12,834 nucleotides of DNA from Pseudomonadota bacterium (GTDB taxonomy: Bacteria > Pseudomonadota > Gammaproteobacteria > Xanthomonadales > Xanthomonadaceae): positions 1 through 12,834 of the forward strand of contig JAEWZE010000164.1 of the NCBI GenBank assembly GCA_023395465.1, written 5' to 3'. Shown here piece by piece: positions 5,627-10,074 of the stretch. Each line of letters opens with the position of its first letter. The first letter of the stretch is position 1. Below the pieces are notes generated by a model. That model was not told where the DNA came from and did not search any database. It worked only from the letters and a program-made list of their open reading frames with translations. The position numbers and the translations under genes were made by a program.

Positions 5627-7390
5627 ATGACGCCCGAGATCTGGATGACCTTCGCGGTGTTGGCCGGCGCGGTCTACCTGTTCGTGACCGAGAAGCTGCC
5701 GGTCGATGTGGTCGCGATGCTGGTGCTCGCCACGGTGATCGTGCTCGGGCTGGTCACGCCGCGCGAGGCGCTCTCGGGCTTCTCCAGCGAGGCCACCGTC
5801 ACCGTCGCGGCGATGTTCGTGCTCAGTGCCGGGATCCAGCACAGCGGCGTGCTCAACGGGCTGGGCGAGATGCTGGCGCGGATCCGCTGGTCCTGGCTGT
5901 TCGCGCTGGTGATGATGCTGCTGGCCGCGGCGACTTCGGCCTTCATCAACAACACCGCGATCGTCGCGGTGTTCCTGCCGCTGGTGATGGCCGCGGCCGT
6001 GGCCACCCGGCAGGCGCCATCCAAGATGCTGATCCCGCTTTCCTATGCCGCGCAGTTCGGCGGCGTGTGCACATTGGTCGGCACCTCCACCAACCTGCTG
6101 GTGCATTCGGTCGCGCAGCAGGCCGGACTCCCCGGCTTCACCCTGTTCGAGTTCAGCGCGCTCGGCATCTGGTTCGTCATCATCGGCACCGTCTACCTGA
6201 TGCTCACCCGCGGCTTCCTGCTGCCGGACAACGGCATCCCCGATCAGGCCGGCGACAGCCACCAGGGGCGCTATCTGGTAGACCTGCGGGTGCCGGAGAA
6301 GTCGCCCGCGGTCGGCAAGGCCGGCGCGGAAGTGCTCCCGGTCGATGCCGGCGATGCCTACCTGCTGGAGATCTATCGCGATGGCGCCCTGTTGCCGAGC
6401 CCGCGCGCCAGCGAAGTCCGGGCCGGTGACCGTCTGTTGCTGCGCGGCGCGTGGAACGCGCTGGAGAAGGCGCGACGCACACTCAAGCTGGCGCATGACG
6501 AGGTCGCGGCCGACTTGGTGGCTGATCCGTCCGCCGAACGCGTGCACGCCGAAGTGATGGTGACGCCGCGTTCGCCGCTGGTCGGTCAGACGCTGGCCGG
6601 GTTGCGCTTCGGTCATGTCTACCGCATGCGCGTCCACGGCCTGCAACGCCCCGGCCTGGCCATCCGCCAGCCGCTGCACCAGGTGCCGTTGCAGGTCGGC
6701 GACATCCTGCTGGCTGATGCGACCCCCGATGCGCTCGAAGCGGTCCGCACCACCCCGGGGCTGATGCTGGTGGGCGAGCGCCCGCAGCAACGCATGGATG
6801 GCCGGCGTGCCTTCCTTTCGGTCGCGATCATGCTCGGAGCAATCGCGCTGTCCGCCTTCGACATCATGCCGATCGTCGCCTCGGCCCTGCTGGGCTGCGT
6901 GGCGCTGGTGGTGCTGCACTGCCTGAAACCCGAGCAGGCCTACGCCGGCATCGACTGGCGGGTCATCATGCTGCTCGCCGGCGTGCTTCCGCTTGGCCTG
7001 GCGCTGCAGAACTCGGGCGGCGCGGACTTCATCGCCCAGCGCTCGCTTGACCTGATCGGAGACGGTCATCCACTGCTTGTCTTGGCAGTGATCTACCTGC
7101 TGACCTCGGTGATGACCGAATTGATGAGCAACAACGCGGCCGCGGTCCTCATCGCGCCGATTGCAATCGCGACCGCAGAGGCCATGGGCATCGATTCCAA
7201 ACCGCTGCTGGTAGCCGTGGCGTTCGCGGCATCGACCAGCTTCGCGACACCGATCGGCTACCAGACCAACACCATGGTCTATACCGCTGGCGGCTACAGC
7301 TTCGGAGATTTCCTGAGGATCGGCGTGCCTCTGAACGTCATTTTCTTTCTCGCGGCGATGGTGCTGATCCCGCGCTACTTCCCGTTCTGA
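5627..7390 (+). CDS. SLC13/DASS-family anion transporter with two internal TrkA-C domains
   Basis: This 587-residue inner-membrane protein consists of two membrane halves with a cytoplasmic insert. Half one (1 to about 200) has several hydrophobic helices and the hairpin motifs INNT (107-110) and GTSTN (152-156). Residues about 214-290 and 307-380 are two TrkA-C (RCK-C) domains: each begins with a conserved strand (GRYLVDLRV, HAEVMV), has a glycine near a turn, and ends in AGDRLLL or VGDILLA. Half two (about 395-587) repeats the membrane motifs as MSNN (500-503) and QTNT (546-549). In the SLC13/DASS family the paired SNT motifs bind Na+ and a dicarboxylate or sulfate. RCK-containing members are usually annotated as sulfate or generic anion permeases, so the substrate here is undetermined. 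It is the only plus-strand gene, divergent from the WYL regulator and convergent with hemC (3 bases between stops). Both SNT-like motifs deviate (NNT, SNN). Confidence 0.93.
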   Translation: MTPEIWMTFAVLAGAVYLFVTEKLPVDVVAMLVLATVIVLGLVTPREALSGFSSEATVTVAAMFVLSAGIQHSGVLNGLGEMLARIRWSWLFALVMMLLAAATSAFINNTAIVAVFLPLVMAAAVATRQAPSKMLIPLSYAAQFGGVCTLVGTSTNLLVHSVAQQAGLPGFTLFEFSALGIWFVIIGTVYLMLTRGFLLPDNGIPDQAGDSHQGRYLVDLRVPEKSPAVGKAGAEVLPVDAGDAYLLEIYRDGALLPSPRASEVRAGDRLLLRGAWNALEKARRTLKLAHDEVAADLVADPSAERVHAEVMVTPRSPLVGQTLAGLRFGHVYRMRVHGLQRPGLAIRQPLHQVPLQVGDILLADATPDALEAVRTTPGLMLVGERPQQRMDGRRAFLSVAIMLGAIALSAFDIMPIVASALLGCVALVVLHCLKPEQAYAGIDWRVIMLLAGVLPLGLALQNSGGADFIAQRSLDLIGDGHPLLVLAVIYLLTSVMTELMSNNAAAVLIAPIAIATAEAMGIDSKPLLVAVAFAASTSFATPIGYQTNTMVYTAGGYSFGDFLRIGVPLNVIFFLAAMVLIPRYFPF

Positions 7391-7393
7391 TGC

Positions 7394-8302
7394 TCAGCCG
7401 ATGAAGTCGCGGGCGCCCTGCGCCAGCAACGCGGCGGCGACTTCGCGGCCGATCGCCTCGGCATCCACCGCCCTGCCCTGCGACTGCGCGCGCACCTGCG
7501 CGCCGGTCTGCGCCGAGCCGACCAGTCCCTGCAGCGAGAGCGCATCGCCATCGAGCCGCGCCAGCGCCGCGACCGGCACATGGCAGCTGCCGTCGAGCGC
7601 CCGGTTCATCGCGCGCTCGGCCTCGACGCAGGTACGGGTGGCCGCGTCATCCAGCGTGGCCAGCAGCGCCTCGATGTCCGGCGCGTCGTCGCGGCATTCG
7701 ATCGCGATCGCGCCCTGCGCCGGTGCGGGCAGCCAGTCCGGCGCATCCAGCCGCGCGCGGATACGGTCGTCGAAGCCCAGTCGCTGCAGGCCGGCACAGG
7801 CCAGGACGATTGCCGCGTACTCACCGGCATCCAGTTTGGCCAGCCGCGAGTTGACGTTGCCGCGCAGGTCGTCGATCACCAGGTCGTCGCGCAACGCACG
7901 CAACTGCGCGCGGCGACGCAATGACGAAGTGCCGACCCGCGCGCCGGGCGGCAGCGCGGCGATGCCGTCGTGACCGTTGCTGACGAAGGCGTCGGCATGG
8001 TCGGCGCGGGCGAGGATCGCCGGCAACGCGAAGCCCGGCTCCAGCGTCATCGGCACGTCCTTCAGCGAATGCACGGCGCAATCGGCTTCGCCGCGCTGCA
8101 TCGCCAGCTCCAGTTCCTTGAGGAACAACCCCTTGCCGCCAATCGCCGCCAGCGAGCGATCGAGCAGTTCATCGCCACGAGTGGACAGCGGCACCAGCAC
8201 GATGTCGAGGCCGGGGTGGCGCGCGCGCAGCAGCGCGGCGACGTGTTCGGTCTGCCAGAGCGCGAGCGGGCTCTTGCGGGTGGCGATGCGGAGCGTCTTC
8301 AT
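7394..8302 (-). CDS. hemC: Porphobilinogen deaminase (hydroxymethylbilane synthase)
   Basis: This cytosolic 302-residue enzyme joins four porphobilinogen molecules into linear hydroxymethylbilane in haem and sirohaem synthesis. Key residues are present: the RKSPLALWQ start (9-17), catalytic Asp82 in HSLKDVP, the Arg-rich substrate region TSSLRRRAQL (125-134), RGNVNSRL (147-154), and Cys240 in GSCHVPVA, which carries the dipyrromethane cofactor. Length matches the family (about 310). The ATG at 8302 gives the normal MKTLRIATRKS start but has no Shine-Dalgarno; instead GATAAT ends 6 nt before it. It follows algR by 26 nt on the same strand, so read-through from algR is also likely. hemD, the next enzyme, is not downstream: the gene ends 3 bases from the convergent transporter. 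Confidence 0.98.
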   Translation of the reverse strand: MKTLRIATRKSPLALWQTEHVAALLRARHPGLDIVLVPLSTRGDELLDRSLAAIGGKGLFLKELELAMQRGEADCAVHSLKDVPMTLEPGFALPAILARADHADAFVSNGHDGIAALPPGARVGTSSLRRRAQLRALRDDLVIDDLRGNVNSRLAKLDAGEYAAIVLACAGLQRLGFDDRIRARLDAPDWLPAPAQGAIAIECRDDAPDIEALLATLDDAATRTCVEAERAMNRALDGSCHVPVAALARLDGDALSLQGLVGSAQTGAQVRAQSQGRAVDAEAIGREVAAALLAQGARDFIG

Positions 8303-8308
8303 CGCGCC

Positions 8309-8314
8309 ATTATC
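8309..8314 (-). promoter_or_regulatory. Candidate -10 box for leaderless hemC mRNA
   Basis: GATAAT on the minus strand is one base off TATAAT and ends 6 nt before the hemC ATG at 8302, so a transcript would start at or next to the A of the ATG. No Shine-Dalgarno exists between algR and hemC. The regulator at 5535 has the same arrangement with CATAAT. No clear -35 was found, so this remains a candidate. Confidence 0.4.
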
Positions 8315-8328
8315 GCGCGGCCGCGGCG

Positions 8329-9060
8329 TTACCAGTGGCGCATGGCCTCGCGCAGTTCCGGCAGGCAGCGCCGGCTGACCTCCAGTGGCCGGGTCACGCC
8401 ATCGACGAACGCCTGCGCACGGCCATCGGTGCCGCGGCGCAGCTCGCGCAGCGCGGCGCGCGCCACCAGGCAGTTGCGGTGGATGCGCACGAAGCGGTCG
8501 CCGAACTCGTCCTCAAGCGACTTGAGCGACTCCTCGATCAGGTCCTCGCCGCGCGCGTGGTGGACCACAACGTACTTCTCCTCGGCCTGCAGGTAGCGCA
8601 CGTCCTCGACCGGGATCAGCCGCAGGCTGCCGCGCAGCCGCGCGCACAGATGGGTGCGGCGCGCGCCGTCGGTTCCGCCACCGGGCCGGGGCTGGCGGCC
8701 AGCGGTCAACGCGCGCGCGCGCTGCAGCGCCGACGCCAGCCGCTCGGCGCGCACCGGCTTGACCAGGTAGTCGACCGCTTCGGCGTCGAAGGCCGACAGC
8801 GCGTGCGCATCGTAGGCGGTGCAGAACACCACCGCCGGCCGCGGCTCGAACGCCTGCAGGTGCCGCGCCACTTCCAGCCCGTCGATGCCGGGCATGGCGA
8901 TGTCGAGCAGGACCAGGTCCGGATCGTGCTCGGCGCAGGCGTGCAGGGTCTGGTGCCCGTCGCCGACCTCGGCCACCACCTCCACGTCGGCCTGCGCGGC
9001 CAGCAGCGCCCGCAGGCGCTCGCGGGCAAGCGGTTCGTCGTCTGCGATGACGATCTTCAC
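8329..9060 (-). CDS. algR: AlgR-like LytTR response regulator
   Basis: This 243-residue cytosolic transcription factor has a receiver domain at residues 1 to about 118, with acidic pocket D7-D8, phospho-acceptor Asp53 (LLDIAMPG), Thr81 and Lys101 (YLVKPV). After a Gly/Pro/Arg-rich linker (about 119-135) comes a LytTR DNA-binding domain at about 136-240 (LEDEFGDRFVRIHRNCLVAR). Both halves closely resemble Pseudomonas AlgR, which controls alginate, type IV pili and rhamnolipids and also sits next to hemC. The start is GTG at 9060, giving MKIVIADDEPLARERL; the site before it (CCGGACG) is weak. The partner kinase gene algZ/fimS, normally adjacent, is absent from the window. A TTGGCG-17-TACCAT promoter candidate lies upstream. 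The target genes in this organism are not shown by the sequence. Confidence 0.9.
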   Translation of the reverse strand: MKIVIADDEPLARERLRALLAAQADVEVVAEVGDGHQTLHACAEHDPDLVLLDIAMPGIDGLEVARHLQAFEPRPAVVFCTAYDAHALSAFDAEAVDYLVKPVRAERLASALQRARALTAGRQPRPGGGTDGARRTHLCARLRGSLRLIPVEDVRYLQAEEKYVVVHHARGEDLIEESLKSLEDEFGDRFVRIHRNCLVARAALRELRRGTDGRAQAFVDGVTRPLEVSRRCLPELREAMRHW

Positions 9061-9096
9061 TGGGGCGTCCGGTTCCAGGAAAAACGTGTCATCGGC

Positions 9097-9125
9097 ATGG
9101 TAGCCGCAGCCCGGCCGGCCGCCAA
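9097..9125 (-). promoter_or_regulatory. Candidate sigma70-type promoter of algR(-hemC)
   Basis: Minus strand: -35 TTGGCG (9120-9125), a 17-nt spacer, -10 TACCAT (9097-9102). This predicts a start near 9090, about 30 nt before the GTG of algR. The 72-bp gap after the esterase stop (9133) otherwise contains a small hairpin, GCCGC-CAAAC-GCGGC (9118-9132), that overlaps the -35. Confidence 0.35.
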
Positions 9126-9132
9126 ACGCGGC

Positions 9133-9822
9133 TCAGGCCGCAACCGCAAGCCGCCTGCCGATCCAGTCGCCAAGGTCGCGGATCTCCTCGATGCAGACCG
9201 AGTGCGGCATCGGGTAGCGATGGAACTCGACCTCGAAGCCATGCTGGCGCATCCAGGCCGCGCTCTGCTCGCCGGCCGCGAAGGGCACCACCGGATCGGC
9301 GGTGCCGTGGGCCATGAACAGCGGCTGCGACTTCGCGGCCGCGGCCAGCGCAGCGGCGGCGGTCGCCGCGCCGGGCAGGTAGGTGGACAGGCCCACCAGG
9401 CCGGCCAGCGGGGTCGTGCGGCGCAGGCCGGCGGCGAGGGTGATCGCGCCGCCCTGCGAGAAGCCGGCCAGGAAGATCCGCGAGGCCGGGATGCCGCGCG
9501 CGATCTCGCGGTCGATCAGCGCCGTGACCTGGGCGATGGATTCGACCACGCCCTGCTCGTCGGCGCGATTGGCCAGGTCGAAATCGCGGATGTCGTACCA
9601 GGCGCGCATGCGGGCGCCGTTGTTGATCGTCACCGCGCGCACGGGCGCGTGCGGGAACACGAACCGCATCGCCGGCCAGCCGGGCCGCACCAGTTCGGGC
9701 AGGATCGGCACGAAGTCGTTACCGTCGGCGCCCAGGCCGTGCAGCCACAGCACGCTCCACGCCGGATCGGCGCCGGTTTCGCGCTCGATCGTCTCCAGCC
9801 ACTGCGGCCCACCGTCGCTCAT
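9133..9822 (-). CDS. YpfH/acyl-protein-thioesterase-like carboxylesterase (alpha/beta hydrolase)
   Basis: This 229-residue cytosolic serine hydrolase has no signal peptide. It has the compact alpha/beta-hydrolase fold of the phospholipase/carboxylesterase family (Abhydrolase_2). The LWLHGLGADGNDF segment (25-37) is the oxyanion loop, RAWYDIRDFD (73-82) is a family hallmark, and the triad is Ser122 in GFSQGG, Asp176 in HGTADPVVP and His207 in MPHSVC. Members hydrolyse short acyl esters or thioesters; the natural substrate is usually unknown. The ATG at 9822 is chosen because AAGGGA lies 9 nt upstream and the protein then aligns with the family's normal length; the longer open frame to 10002 is Pro/Arg-rich low-complexity sequence. 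It lies between glnE and algR, all on the minus strand, with its own -10 candidate upstream. Confidence 0.93.
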   Translation of the reverse strand: MSDGGPQWLETIERETGADPAWSVLWLHGLGADGNDFVPILPELVRPGWPAMRFVFPHAPVRAVTINNGARMRAWYDIRDFDLANRADEQGVVESIAQVTALIDREIARGIPASRIFLAGFSQGGAITLAAGLRRTTPLAGLVGLSTYLPGAATAAAALAAAAKSQPLFMAHGTADPVVPFAAGEQSAAWMRQHGFEVEFHRYPMPHSVCIEEIRDLGDWIGRRLAVAA

Positions 9823-10074
9823 CGCGTTGCGTTCCCTTCGATGCAGCGGCGCACTATAGCGCGCCGGCTGGCGCCGTCCGCTCGACGCGCCGGTTGGTGG
9901 CAGCCGCGCAAACGGGGCGCGCGACGACCCGATACGCGCGCCCGCGCGATACAGCATCACCGGGCCAGGGCCGCGACAGGGTGCCGGCAGCGCAGGGGGC
10001 ATCCTGCGCGAGCGCGACCGGCCCGCCGGATTCCTCGCGACATCGCCGGCGGACGTCCGCTGCAGGCGTCCGGT
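9823..10074. other. 252-bp intergenic region, glnE / esterase
   Basis: No gene is supported here; open frames crossing it are Arg/Pro/Ala-rich shadows. Near the esterase end, minus-strand GAAGGGAA (9832-9839) is its ribosome binding site and TATAGT (9853-9858) a good -10, with no convincing -35. Near the glnE end are a perfect 12-bp palindrome GCGGACGTCCGC (10049-10060) and an overlapping 7-bp inverted repeat (10023-10029 with 10046-10052, 16-nt loop). Neither has a T-tract, so neither is a clear terminator. Confidence 0.5.
9853..9858 (-). promoter_or_regulatory. Candidate -10 box of the esterase gene
   Basis: TATAGT on the minus strand, one base off the TATAAT consensus, predicts a start near 9846 and a leader of about 24 nt that contains the AAGGGA ribosome binding site. 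It stands out in the very GC-rich intergenic DNA. Confidence 0.45.

Noticed and set aside
5624..7069. 481-codon minus-strand open frame antisense to the transporter
   Set aside because: Hydrophilic His/Gln/Arg/Asp-rich mirror of membrane helices; the plus frame has family motifs and a ribosome binding site.
9823..10002. N-terminal extension of the esterase to 10002
   Set aside because: Adds 60 Pro/Arg/Ala-rich residues without family similarity and would pass over the TATAGT box and the ribosome binding site before 9822.
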